In this document: positions 32,916 through 41,255 of the stretch, in pieces
How the letters are laid out: each line of letters starts with the position of its first letter
Position numbering within the stretch: position 1 is the first letter of the stretch
Source of the DNA: Candidatus Altimarinota bacterium
GTDB taxonomy: Bacteria; Patescibacteriota; Gracilibacteria; UBA4473
Assembly: GCA_021734785.1 (NCBI GenBank)
Contig: JAIPIF010000002.1
Coordinates: forward strand, 62,001 to 126,000
Direction of reading: 5' to 3'
DNA: 64,000 nucleotides
Notes under the pieces: generated by a model
What the model was told of the DNA's origin: nothing
What the model saw: only the letters and a program-made list of their open reading frames with translations
Database searches by the model: none
Made by a program: the position numbers and the translations under genes

Positions 32916-35060
32916 GTGAAAAAGCGCACGAAGTTTTGCATTCATCAGCAGGTCAAGGTTCCTGAACAAGTCGAGCAGTTCTTGCAGGAACTGATTTCTG
33001 TGCCTCCGACAGACACCGCCGCGCTCGAAAAACATAAACGAGCGTTTTCTGCCCGAGAGAAATGCGATCCGATTCTCAATCGGGATTTGATCTCCGTGGC
33101 TCGGGCGCAGCAGATTTCCCTTCCTCCCAAACTCGCTGCCCTCCTCCAAAAACGGGCCGTCCGGACGATATCCGGGGTGACGCCGATTGGGATTTTGACC
33201 AAACCGTTTCCCTGTCCGGGACGCTGTGTGTACTGCCCGACTGAGGTGCGTATGCCCAAGTCGTATCTTTCCTCGCAGCCGGCAGCGGCGCGGGCCTTGC
33301 GCAATAAATTTCACCCCTTTCGCCAGGTTGCCAATCGCATTACTGCGGTGGAAGAGTCAGGGCATCCGGTCTCCAAGCTGGAAGTCATCGTGATGGGGGG
33401 CACCTGGAGTGCACACACGCCGCGGTATCAGAGCTGGTACGTCAAGAATATTTTTGATGCGGCGAATTCAAGTGAAAAATCCCCCAAACCCCCTTTGAAA
33501 AAGGGGGCTTTTAGTTCTTTTTATGGAGAGAGGCCGCTGCCATACAATCCGAAGCTGAAAGAGCGAGCACGAGAGGGGAGAAACAATCCCACTCCTGCGG
33601 AAAAGGAGCTTTGGTTTGGAGTTTTTCAAAAAAAACAGTTTCAAAAACTTCGTTTTTTACGGCAAAAGCCGATTGATAATTTTATTATTGATTTTTATTG
33701 TCCAGAATTAATGCTTGCCATCGAAGTCGATGGAGATTCTCATGGTTTTCAGGAGGCGTATGATCAAAAACGAACGGAAATCTTGGAAGGATATGGCATC
33801 TTGCTTCTTCGATATACAAATAATGAAGTTCTTTCAAATTTGGAGGGGGTGTACGCGGACCTAGAAAAAAAAATACAACAGAGAAAAAAAGAACTCCCCT
33901 TCTCAAGGGGAGATGTCCTGCAGAGCAGGACAGAGGGGTTTTTTGTGCGCTCCAAAACACTCGCCGAATCCCAAAAACAAAACGAAACCGCCGACCGTCG
34001 AGTGATCGGATTGACGCTGGAGACCCGTCCGGACTGGATCACCGAGGAGGAGCTGATTCGCATGCGCCGGTACGGATGCACACGGATCGAAATCGGCGTG
34101 CAGACCCTGGATGATGATATTCAGAAATTGACAAAACGAGGGCACAAGCGCGTACACGTAGCACGGGCAATGAAATTGATGCGGGATTTTGGATTCAAAA
34201 TCTGCTGGCACCTGATGCCGGGACTCCCCGGATCGACGCTTGAAAAAGATTTGGAAATGATGCAGGAAGTGTGGACCAACCCAGACTTTCGTCCCGACTT
34301 CATCAAAATCTATCCCTGTCAGGTTTTGCCAAACTCTGAACTCGCTCACTGGTGGAAAGACGGAAAATTTATCCCCCTTTCGGACGAGGCACTGATGGAA
34401 TTGCTTTTGAAATGGAAAAAGACAGTCCCCGAGTACGCTCGAATCATGCGATTGATGCGGGATATCCCGGTGGGAGATGTTTTGGCGGGAGTGCGATTTT
34501 CCAATCTGCGGCAAATTTTAAAGACGCAACCCCACAAGATTCAGCAGCTGCTGGGACCCCAAAAGTTTCAGGAACTTTTTCCCCGTGGCCACGTGTGGCC
34601 GTGCCGGTGTGTGCGCTGTCGGGAAGTGGGATTCCAAGATTTGGCTCTCTCCTCCCGGGCAGAAAAACCCGTTCTTGTGCGTCGTGAATACGATGCCAGC
34701 GGTGGGACGGAGGTATTTCTCTCCTGTGAATCTCCGGACAAAAAAGTACTGTACGCCCTGTTGCGCCTGCGGAAGCCTTCATCAGACTTTCATCCAAAAG
34801 AGTTTTCGTCTGTTTTAAAGGACGCGGCACTCGTCCGAGAGGTTCATTCGTACGGGGCAGAGATTTCCGTGGGTGATGCGGCAGGCGTGGGGCAGCATCG
34901 GGGGCTTGGGCGACAGCTCTTGGCAGAAGCCGAACGGATTGCTCGCGAGGAATGGGGGCTTGGGCGAATGACGATCATTGCCGGGGTCGGCACACGGGAC
35001 TACTACCGAAAGTTTGGCTATCAGTTGCGATCGACGTACATGACGAAAAAATTGAAATGA
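32916..35060 (+). CDS. elp3: Elp3-type radical SAM / acetyltransferase with an inserted DUF559 domain
   Basis: 714 residues, about 155 more than usual. Radical SAM centre PCPGRCVYCPTE (C100, C104, C107), then VIVMGGTWSAHTPRYQ. After IFDAANSS (about residue 186) comes a foreign block to about residue 344, and the Elp3 sequence resumes at KTLAESQKQNETADRRVIGL and LETRPDWITEEE. The GNAT domain is intact at the end (GQHRGLGRQLLAEAE, YYRKFGYQLRS). Elp3 modifies U34 of tRNAs. The insert is described separately. Start set at GTG 32916 by the promoter and the MKKRTKFC-like N-terminus. It overlaps the next gene by ATGA. Confidence 0.9.
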   Translation: MKKRTKFCIHQQVKVPEQVEQFLQELISVPPTDTAALEKHKRAFSAREKCDPILNRDLISVARAQQISLPPKLAALLQKRAVRTISGVTPIGILTKPFPCPGRCVYCPTEVRMPKSYLSSQPAAARALRNKFHPFRQVANRITAVEESGHPVSKLEVIVMGGTWSAHTPRYQSWYVKNIFDAANSSEKSPKPPLKKGAFSSFYGERPLPYNPKLKERAREGRNNPTPAEKELWFGVFQKKQFQKLRFLRQKPIDNFIIDFYCPELMLAIEVDGDSHGFQEAYDQKRTEILEGYGILLLRYTNNEVLSNLEGVYADLEKKIQQRKKELPFSRGDVLQSRTEGFFVRSKTLAESQKQNETADRRVIGLTLETRPDWITEEELIRMRRYGCTRIEIGVQTLDDDIQKLTKRGHKRVHVARAMKLMRDFGFKICWHLMPGLPGSTLEKDLEMMQEVWTNPDFRPDFIKIYPCQVLPNSELAHWWKDGKFIPLSDEALMELLLKWKKTVPEYARIMRLMRDIPVGDVLAGVRFSNLRQILKTQPHKIQQLLGPQKFQELFPRGHVWPCRCVRCREVGFQDLALSSRAEKPVLVRREYDASGGTEVFLSCESPDKKVLYALLRLRKPSSDFHPKEFSSVLKDAALVREVHSYGAEISVGDAAGVGQHRGLGRQLLAEAERIAREEWGLGRMTIIAGVGTRDYYRKFGYQLRSTYMTKKLK
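33470..33950 (+). mobile_element. In-frame DUF559 (Vsr-like nuclease) insertion in elp3
   Basis: The block encodes LPYNPKLKERAREGRNNP, TPAEKELWFGVFQKKQFQKL, RQKPIDNFIIDFYCPELM, LAIEVDGDSHG and LLLRYTNNEVLSNLEGV, a whole DUF559 domain with the Asp of DFYC and the E-x-D of EVDG, the likely PD-(D/E)XK catalytic residues. The left edge carries the hairpin CCCCCTTTGAAAAAGGGGG (33489-33507); the right edge carries two hairpins (33894-33912, CTCCCCTT/AAGGGGAG; 33915-33931, GTCCTG/CAGGAC). No intein splicing residues are seen. The block keeps the elp3 frame. Confidence 0.85.
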
Positions 35061-36196
35061 AAAAAAACAGAAGACATCTTTTGACACTGCAATTTTTTGC
35101 ATCGCTCGGGAGTGCTTTTGTCGGAGTTTTTCTTCCCTTCCTCGTCCTGCGTGCCTTTGAATTGACCCTTCCACAGGTTCTTTTGTGGACCGCTGCAGCC
35201 ATGGTATCGTGTGGGCTCTTTGTTTTTCCCCTCAATTATTTTCTCGGAAACCGATGGGGGCCAAAGCGAATGGTGCAGGTGGGGCTCGGATTTCATGCTC
35301 TGTTTTTGGCCCTCTTGGGAGGCGGATGGACCGATCCGGGCTGGTTGATTTTGGGAATGATTCTGTGGGTGCTGTACTTGACTCTTTTTTGGCCGAGCTA
35401 TCATTTGCTGATTTTACAATCGACGCAGCTCTCTCAACGGGGGACTTTTTTTGGGAACTTTCAATTTCTTCTCGTGGGGGCCAGTCTCTTGGCTCCGATT
35501 CTTTCGGGATTTTTATTGGAGGCAGGGCTTCGAGAATGGATTTCACTGGTGTCTGCGGTCTGTTTTGTCGCAGCTATAATTTTTACCCAGCAGATCGAGG
35601 TTTCTTCGCAAAAACTGATATCCTTTTCTGCCTCCTGGCGCTTTTTTCGCCGTCATTTTTTGAGTCTACAACGGAGAGGCGGATTTCTGGCAGATGCAGT
35701 TCAGACAGGAACCCTGCTCTATGTGTGGCCGATTTTCTTTCACTTCGTGGTAGGGAGTTTTACGCTGATGGGCATTTTTGTTTCAGCTGCAGCAGTAGCA
35801 GAGATGATTTCTACCCAATTTTTTGGTCGATTTGTTGACCGGAAATCTCCTCAAAGATCCCTCCGCTGGGCAGCAGTGGCACGAGCGTTTGACATCGGTA
35901 TTCGCGGTGGACTTCTCTGGGTTCCCCATGTGGCAATGGTGGCCGTGGTACAGGGCGTGAGTGGGATTTTGGGGCCCCTCTTTAATATTGCTTTTTATAC
36001 TCGTGTGAGTGAGATGGCCGAAAAAGATTCTTCAAAATCGCTGACATTTTATGTCACGCGTGAGTGGTCACTGGCAGTGGGGCGGACGCTTGTTCTTTTG
36101 TTTTCGGCTTTTTTGGTGTGGATGGGGGGAGCAGAGATGCTGGTGGTGAGTTTGTTTTTGGCGGCAGTTTTTAGTGCATGGTTTCGTCGATTCTAA
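35057..36196 (+). CDS. Major facilitator superfamily transporter
   Basis: 379 residues with about eleven to twelve hydrophobic segments. GNRWGPKRMVQVGLGFHALF is the loop 2-3 region (family GxxxDRxGRR-like) and FFGRFVDRKSPQRSL the corresponding loop of the second half. Substrate not predictable. ATG 35057 overlaps the elp3 stop (ATGA). Downstream, a strong promoter at 36226 starts a new unit. Confidence 0.82.
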   Translation: MKKNRRHLLTLQFFASLGSAFVGVFLPFLVLRAFELTLPQVLLWTAAAMVSCGLFVFPLNYFLGNRWGPKRMVQVGLGFHALFLALLGGGWTDPGWLILGMILWVLYLTLFWPSYHLLILQSTQLSQRGTFFGNFQFLLVGASLLAPILSGFLLEAGLREWISLVSAVCFVAAIIFTQQIEVSSQKLISFSASWRFFRRHFLSLQRRGGFLADAVQTGTLLYVWPIFFHFVVGSFTLMGIFVSAAAVAEMISTQFFGRFVDRKSPQRSLRWAAVARAFDIGIRGGLLWVPHVAMVAVVQGVSGILGPLFNIAFYTRVSEMAEKDSSKSLTFYVTREWSLAVGRTLVLLFSAFLVWMGGAEMLVVSLFLAAVFSAWFRRF

Positions 36197-36225
36197 AACG
36201 AAAGAAAGCCTTTTTCTAAAAAAAT

Positions 36226-36254
36226 TTGACAGCGCTTTTTTCCTTCGGTACATT
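36226..36254 (+). promoter_or_regulatory. Consensus promoter of a leader-peptide region
   Basis: TTGACA (36226-36231), 17 bases, TACATT (36249-36254), then 8 bases to ATG 36263. One of the best -35 matches in the window. Confidence 0.75.
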
Positions 36255-36262
36255 TCACTGCG

Positions 36263-36325
36263 ATGAAACGCGCCCTGTGGTTTATGGTCATTATTAAATA
36301 CTTTCCCGACCGGGCGAGGGCGTGA
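36263..36325 (+). CDS. Putative 20-residue leader peptide
   Basis: MKRALWFMVIIKYFPDRARA, ending in TGA at 36323-36325. It lies directly after a consensus promoter and before an intrinsic terminator (36351-36376). Bases 36312-36318 in its last codons can pair with 36353-36359 and so break the terminator stem, the layout of a transcription attenuator. The peptide holds Trp, Phe, Ile-Ile, Tyr and Phe but no run of one amino acid, so the sensed signal is not obvious. Confidence 0.45.
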   Translation: MKRALWFMVIIKYFPDRARA

Positions 36326-36350
36326 TTGTTGGTTCATCTTGACTCACACA

Positions 36351-36376
36351 CTCTCGCCTCCGGGGCGGGAGTTTTT
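36351..36376 (+). terminator. Terminator / possible attenuator before the zinc-ribbon gene
   Basis: CTCTCGCC pairs with GGCGGGAG (8 bp, one G-T) across TCCGG, then TTTTT. An alternative pairing with 36312-36318 inside the leader peptide would disrupt it. Confidence 0.65.
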
Positions 36377-36604
36377 GCTCTTTGACATCGTCGTATCGAA
36401 ACCCAGATTTTTCTCTTCTGCTCGTGAGTGAAGCCGCTCAGACGAGATGGCTTTCTCCGCGGAGGGAAAAACAATGGGTTTTGATGATCGTGCCGGTTTC
36501 CCGGCAGTGGGGAGGGTTTTGCAATCAAAACTTCCAAAATTCTCCCGGCCTGTCCGGGAAACTGAAAATCAAAAACAAATTTATTAATTTTAAAACTATT
36601 TTTT
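36377..36604 (+). other. Gene-free structured leader before the 36605 gene
   Basis: No coding frame of note. Short hairpins are visible: TGCCGG/CCGGCA near 36490, TCCCGG/CCGGGA near 36542-36559 and TTTCTCCGCGGAG-type pairing near 36452. It ends in an AT-rich stretch just before the start codon. Confidence 0.4.
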
Positions 36605-36847
36605 ATGATGACAGAGGTTAAAACAGAGATGGCTATCATTGAGATAGATCATTATTCTATGGAAAAAGAAGCAATCGCAGCCGCTTTGAAAAAAGCGATG
36701 AGAGAAGGGAAAAAAGTAAAACTCGCAAACAACAAAATTTTGCGGGTCAAGCAGTGTGGGGACTGTGGAAAAATCAATCCGCCTGCCTTTTCTTTAGAAT
36801 TTAATTATGAAAAGAACGGTTGTTGCTGTTGCGGCAATCCAATTTAA
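36605..36847 (+). CDS. Small zinc-ribbon protein
   Basis: 80 residues. N-terminal helix (MEKEAIAAALKKAMREGKKV), then two cysteine knuckles: QCGDCGK and NGCCCCGNP, fit for one zinc. Small zinc ribbons of this sort often contact nucleic acid or other proteins; no specific family recognised. Starts at 36605, 36608 or 36629 are possible; an AGAGG lies 11 bases before the last. Preceded by a possible attenuator and followed by a strong terminator. Confidence 0.65.
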   Translation: MMTEVKTEMAIIEIDHYSMEKEAIAAALKKAMREGKKVKLANNKILRVKQCGDCGKINPPAFSLEFNYEKNGCCCCGNPI

Positions 36848-36869
36848 AAACAGATCATCAAACCCACCA

Positions 36870-36903
36870 GGCCCCCTCACTGCAGTGCAGGGGGTCATTT
36901 TTT
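36870..36903. terminator. Terminator between zinc-ribbon gene and TraG-like gene
   Basis: CCCCCT pairs with AGGGGG around a CACTGCAGTG palindrome (36872-36894), followed by T6. It may serve both converging genes. Confidence 0.8.
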
Positions 36904-39403
36904 ATTTCTTCTTTTTGTCACTCGATGTGGGAGGTGTTTTTTTCTCTGATTTGCTCTCTCCGTTTTTTTCTTCTCCTTTTTTCTTGCGCTTGTTTTCCTC
37001 TGGGCGGGTCCAACGCATGATTTTTTCTTCGACAGAACTGCGGGGCTTGGCATACCGCTGGCGCGAAAAATTCCGAATCTTTTTCATCCGTTCCTCGGGA
37101 TCTTCGGGCTCGGTGATCTCCGGTGGGGGGAGCGTGTTGGCTGAAAATACCGGCGAGGTGATGCCTTCGACCATGACGCGGTTGTACACCTGGTATTTTG
37201 GGATACTGGCGATGTTGATCGGGGTGACTCGTTCCTCATCAAACTGTTCGGACAGAATTTTTGCATCGTCGATCCCCACCTGAAAACTTACCAGCGTCCC
37301 GACATTGCCAAACACGGCGGCGGCGACTTCTTCGCTCATCTGGGCGATGTACTGATTGGCCATGGTGAGATTGAGGCGATATTTCCGTGCCTCAGACAAA
37401 ATGGAGGCAAAGGAGTCTGTGGCAAAATTTTGAAACTCATCGACGTACAGATAAAAATCTCGTCGATCCTTTTGCGGAATATCCGCACGGCTCATGGCGT
37501 CCAGCTGAAATTTTGTAATCAGGAGGGACCCGAGCATAGCAGAGTTGTCCTCGCCGAGTTTTCCCTTCGATAGATTCACAATCACAATCTTGCCCGTGTC
37601 CATCGCAAACCGCAGGTCGAGGGTTGATTTTGGTTGCCCGACAATATTTCGAATCACGGGTGTGGCGAGAAATTGCCCGACTTTATTTTGAATCGGCCCG
37701 ACAGCTTCGGCGAGCTTCTGCGGCGCGAGGGCGGAGAATTCTGTCTGCCAAAAACTCTTGACCATGGGATCTTCCACGTAGTGCAGGATTTTGTAGCGGT
37801 AGTCTTTGTCCACGAGCATCCGCGTGATTCCGAGCATCGTCGTGTCGGGCGCTTCCACGAGTGCCAAGATGGTATTTCTCAAAAAATGCTCCAGCCGCGG
37901 TCCCCAGGAATCAATGTTGAGTTTTTTGATCACGCCGATTAGTCCAGACGCCACCAGGCCGCGCTGTTCGGCATTTTTTCCTTCCAGCAGATTAAACGCC
38001 ACCGGAAACTCGCGATCAGCGGGATCGAAGAGGATGACATCGTTGGTTCTCTTTTTCGGCACAAACCGCAGCACCGCCTCAGCGAGATCTCCGTGTGGAT
38101 CGACCACGGCGACGCCTTTGCCTTCCTGAATGTCGCTAAAGATCATGTTTTCCAAGAGCGTCGATTTTCCCATGCCGGTTTTTCCAATGATGTACACGTG
38201 GCGCCGACGATCATCGACCCGGAGGCCATATTTTTGATGGGCATTGCGAAAATTGGTTTCCCCCAGAATCGTGATGTCTTTTTCTTCGTCATCCGGGAGA
38301 TCCGTGGGGGGCTCGAGTTTGGGCGAATCCACCCAAGTGATTTTGGGAGTGGTGACGGATTTTGTCGGCAAGTGAAACATGGTCGCGAGCTCTTCCTGTG
38401 ACAAAATAAAGGGATCATCGGCTCTTCGCTCGATAATGTTTCGAAAGAGTTTTGATTTCTGACTTCGAGCGAAATCACCCACATCAAATTTATTCAGTTG
38501 CGGGAGATCAAATTGGTGGAAGGTGCCAGCAATCTCGCGAAGTTTTGCTTCGGCATGCAGGACTTCATCATCGGAATGCACGTACAGCATGCGAATATTG
38601 GTCGCAAATGCCAAGCGTGAAATTTTATCAAATGCTGCCGAATACACTGTCTCCCGATCGTGTCGACTCGAAGAGGTGCGTTCGTCCATCTCACCACCTT
38701 CATCTTCGCCTCGATCCTGTCTTCCGCCGGAAAACATTTTTCCGCTCCAGCCCAAAAACAGGTGAATCAATCGCCAGATCGGGGCTCGCGCCAGTCGTAC
38801 CCATCGCTTTGGATTCAATCGTGCCCACTGGTAAAAGCTTTCAATCGAGTTCCATCGCCAGAGTCCTCCACGGATGTAGTGCTGGAGTGCATTTTCAGCG
38901 GCCTCCTCCCAGCGGGAGCCGACCGGCTTGATGACAAACTGTACCACCGCAGCATCCGATTTATGATTGAGATGCGAGATGGCAGAGGTGATGGCTCCGA
39001 GCGGGTCTTCAAATTCTCGACTAGTGGAATCGTCAAACTGTGGATGTCGTTTGAACGGAAATACCCACGGATTGTACGGTTCCAGGGACGTGGCGAGCAC
39101 CTTTTTGCCGTTGATGAGCTTTTTCACAAAATAATTGGGCACGGTTTCAATTTCCACGGATGGATACTGTGCAAAAAATTGGGAAGAAATCAGCGTCCGC
39201 AGGTGGCCGGGACAGACGATATAAAAGTGAATCTTTCCGTTTACCTGTGCAATCTCAAAACTCACCGACTCGTCTCCCGATCGTTTCATTTCCCTCGATA
39301 GCAGCCCATGCAGGGAGGCGAGAATCTGCTCAAACGCCATCGGACCACGCTCGTTCATCCGCGGGACGGCAAGTCGGAGGACTGTTTTTTTGGTTTTCTT
39401 CAT
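36902..39403 (-). CDS. TraG/TraD-type (T4SS coupling-protein-like) ATPase
   Basis: 833 residues. Walker A IIGKTGMGKSTLLENM (about residue 425), GVAVVDPHGDLAEAVL, Walker B DFYLYVDEFQNFATDSFASI, then MANQYIAQMSEEV: the DUF87/TraM-recognition ATPase layout of coupling proteins. Residues 1-400 carry no clear membrane segment apart from a short hydrophobic part (IWRLIHLFLGW), and the C-terminus is Lys/Glu-rich. No relaxase or other T4SS genes lie nearby. Similar lone ATPases are common in Patescibacteria; a DNA-transport role is inferred. Start ATG 39403, 18 bases after TACAAC. Confidence 0.88.
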   Translation of the reverse strand: MKKTKKTVLRLAVPRMNERGPMAFEQILASLHGLLSREMKRSGDESVSFEIAQVNGKIHFYIVCPGHLRTLISSQFFAQYPSVEIETVPNYFVKKLINGKKVLATSLEPYNPWVFPFKRHPQFDDSTSREFEDPLGAITSAISHLNHKSDAAVVQFVIKPVGSRWEEAAENALQHYIRGGLWRWNSIESFYQWARLNPKRWVRLARAPIWRLIHLFLGWSGKMFSGGRQDRGEDEGGEMDERTSSSRHDRETVYSAAFDKISRLAFATNIRMLYVHSDDEVLHAEAKLREIAGTFHQFDLPQLNKFDVGDFARSQKSKLFRNIIERRADDPFILSQEELATMFHLPTKSVTTPKITWVDSPKLEPPTDLPDDEEKDITILGETNFRNAHQKYGLRVDDRRRHVYIIGKTGMGKSTLLENMIFSDIQEGKGVAVVDPHGDLAEAVLRFVPKKRTNDVILFDPADREFPVAFNLLEGKNAEQRGLVASGLIGVIKKLNIDSWGPRLEHFLRNTILALVEAPDTTMLGITRMLVDKDYRYKILHYVEDPMVKSFWQTEFSALAPQKLAEAVGPIQNKVGQFLATPVIRNIVGQPKSTLDLRFAMDTGKIVIVNLSKGKLGEDNSAMLGSLLITKFQLDAMSRADIPQKDRRDFYLYVDEFQNFATDSFASILSEARKYRLNLTMANQYIAQMSEEVAAAVFGNVGTLVSFQVGIDDAKILSEQFDEERVTPINIASIPKYQVYNRVMVEGITSPVFSANTLPPPEITEPEDPEERMKKIRNFSRQRYAKPRSSVEEKIMRWTRPEENKRKKKGEEKNGESKSEKKTPPTSSDKKKK

Positions 39404-39421
39404 CCGCGAAAAATCGCACTG

Positions 39422-39451
39422 GTTGTAGCACAATTTCTGTCGATTTGCCAA
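39422..39451 (-). promoter_or_regulatory. Promoter of the TraG-like gene
   Basis: TTGGCA (39451-39446), 18 bases, TACAAC (39427-39422) with an extended -10 TG, then 18 bases to ATG 39403. Confidence 0.5.
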
Positions 39452-39516
39452 TTTTTTCCTGCCAGGGAATCTTGCAATTCGCGGTGGGTTTTTTAGAATG
39501 CGGCTCGGTTTTTGCC

Positions 39517-39590
39517 GGTCCCATAGTTTAATGGAAAAACGTCGGTTTCCGGAACCGAAGCTCCAGGTTCAATCCCTGGTGGGACCACCA
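39517..39590 (+). tRNA. tRNA-Arg (CCG)
   Basis: 74 bases with encoded CCA. Acceptor GGTCCCA/TGGGACC, D stem GTTT/AAAC, anticodon stem TCGGT/ACCGA with loop TTCCGGA, T stem CCAGG/CCTGG. Confidence 0.93.
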
Positions 39591-40135
39591 CGTCGCTGGG
39601 TGATTTCACGCGTGGCTCTCCCTTGACAGGCTCGGGATCGCACTGCGTTTCATCACCGCTCCTTCTTCCTCGTCCCGCCAAGGCGGGACTTCGCTTGGAA
39701 TTTTTTTCGCTTGCTCCATCTCACCGACTCTCCCTATCCCGACACGTCGGGACGGGGACTCCAAATTTTATCACCAGTCTTTTTTCTCTGTCCCGTGAGG
39801 ACGGGGCTTCGCTCGAGGTTTTTGATTGTGCGGCGAGAAAAATCCGTTCCACCAGAGCGGGACTCGAAATTTTTTTGGAAAAGTTCGGAATGACAAGTTT
39901 TTTTAAAACGAAAACAACGTGTTTTCCCTCGGGGGTCCCTCGACGGGTTCGGGATCGCATTGGATTTCATCACCGCTTCTCATTTCGCACAAAACCTGCG
40001 GTTTTGTTTGGGTTTTTATTCTCCTAAAAACCTCCGAGCCCCGCCAAAGCGGAGCGAGGAAAGAGGAGGAGCCGGCAAACTGGTGGAGTTTTTTTGTGAA
40101 ACAAAAAACGGAACTCGTGCAGCCGAGCTCCGACG
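39591..40135. repeat. Repeat-rich spacer between two tRNA-Arg genes
   Basis: No coding frame is convincing. Two related blocks occur, each with a GGGATCGCA...TTTCATCACCGCT core (about 39620-39660 and 39950-39985). It also carries TCCCGACACGTCGGGA at 39737-39752, a hairpin of CCCGCC/GGCGGG near 39674-39690 and GGGCTTCGCTCGAGGTTTTT-type words. Similar blocks lie at 43900-44230, 55700-55730 and 60750-60860. Confidence 0.7.
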
Positions 40136-40210
40136 TGGTACCCCCGCCAGGAATCGAACCTAGATTGTGGCCTTAGAAGGGCCCTGTTCTCTCCATTGAA
40201 CTACGGGGGC
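40136..40210 (-). tRNA. tRNA-Arg (TCT)
   Basis: 75 bases with encoded CCA on the minus strand. Acceptor GCCCCCG/CGGGGGT, anticodon loop CTTCTAA, T loop GGTTCGATTCC region intact. Confidence 0.93.
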
Positions 40211-40249
40211 ACAGCGCAAATTGTACCACGATTTCTCCAAAAAATCGAG

Positions 40250-41200
40250 TCAGATTCCCAGCAAAAAGGCCGTCAGAAAGACCCCAAACGTCCCCAGCGA
40301 GAGCCCCGCCTCCAGGCGAGAGATTTTCCAGTCATTCATCACAAAAAACCCGACCACGAGAATGGAGAGCACCAGCATCACGAGGCTGGAGTTGATCGTT
40401 CCGATTTCCACAGGGGTTTTTCCGACAATCACCAGTGGCACCCCCAGACAGAGCGCGATGTCAAAAGTATTCGATCCAAAAATACTGGCGACCGCGCCCG
40501 AGCCATTCCCTTTCCTCGTGGCAGAGGCAGCGATGAAGGTGTCAGCAATCGAGGTCCCAAACGCAAACAGGAGAGCCGAAACCGCCGCAATCGAAATTCC
40601 CAGACCTGCGGCGAGCGTGAGCCCCGCCTGGATCATCAGCCAGGAGAGGATACCGATGCCCGCGAGGCCTCCGACAATCGCCAGCACAATGTGCCAGTCG
40701 GGGAGATGGAAGTGTTCAATTTTTTCGTCGGTGGGGCGATGTTTCCTCCGCAAAAAGAGTACGAGCAAGTACAGCGCATAAAATCCACAGAAGATCCAGC
40801 CTTCTCCCCGCGTCAGCATGCCGTCCCAGACACTCGTGATCAGCATGATTGCCGCGAGAAAATAAAACAGAATGTCACGACGGATTCCTGCTTTTGCCAG
40901 GGGAATCGGTTTTTGGCTCATCAGTCCCACCAGACCCGTGATCACACACAAATTAAAAATAGCGCTCCAGATGATGGTCACCAGCCCGATTTCAAAAATT
41001 TTGAAAAACACGGCGGCATTGAGCGCGGTAAAAAACTCACTCGCACTCCCCCCGATCGCCAGCAGGGTTGCTCCGGCGATGGTCGCGGGGATTTTCATTT
41101 TTACTGTCAGCGACGAAAACGCGTCCTCGACGCGGTTGCTGACCCAGTTGAGCGCTCCAAAAATTAAGATCAATCCGACGCCTGCGAGCACAATTTTCAT
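40250..41200 (-). CDS. CaCA-family sodium/calcium (cation/proton) exchanger
   Basis: 316 residues with about ten hydrophobic segments in two halves. The alpha-1 repeat is LLAIGGSASEFFTALNAAVF and alpha-2 is AFGTSIADTFIAASATRKGN with GSNTFDIALCLGVP; the acidic ion ligands (Glu, Asp) are kept although alpha-1 departs from the usual TSxPE. Exchanges Ca2+ or another cation for Na+ or H+. Start ATG 41200, 7 bases after GACAAT. Confidence 0.88.
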   Translation of the reverse strand: MKIVLAGVGLILIFGALNWVSNRVEDAFSSLTVKMKIPATIAGATLLAIGGSASEFFTALNAAVFFKIFEIGLVTIIWSAIFNLCVITGLVGLMSQKPIPLAKAGIRRDILFYFLAAIMLITSVWDGMLTRGEGWIFCGFYALYLLVLFLRRKHRPTDEKIEHFHLPDWHIVLAIVGGLAGIGILSWLMIQAGLTLAAGLGISIAAVSALLFAFGTSIADTFIAASATRKGNGSGAVASIFGSNTFDIALCLGVPLVIVGKTPVEIGTINSSLVMLVLSILVVGFFVMNDWKISRLEAGLSLGTFGVFLTAFLLGI

Positions 41201-41207
41201 TGCCCGC

Positions 41208-41248
41208 ATTGTCTCAAAACTTCTCAAAAACTCAACTCCTGCTACACT
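41208..41248. promoter_or_regulatory. Divergent leaderless promoters of the exchanger and WecA-type genes
   Basis: Leftward: GACAAT (41213-41208), 7 bases, ATG 41200. Rightward: extended -10 TGCTACACT (TACACT 41243-41248), 7 bases, ATG 41256. No good -35 on either side. Confidence 0.5.
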
Positions 41249-41255
41249 GAAATCG

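Noticed and set aside
33470-33950. Intein in elp3
   Set aside because: No Cys/Ser splice start, no terminal HN and no Hint-domain blocks; the block is a DUF559 domain with hairpin repeats.
36393-36600. RNase P RNA, tmRNA or SRP RNA in the spacer before the zinc-ribbon gene
   Set aside because: The hairpins are short and none of the conserved core words of these RNAs is present.
40872-41255. Upstream extension of the WecA-type gene into the exchanger gene
   Set aside because: The extension is antisense to the exchanger and passes through both promoters; the conserved N-terminus starts at 41256.
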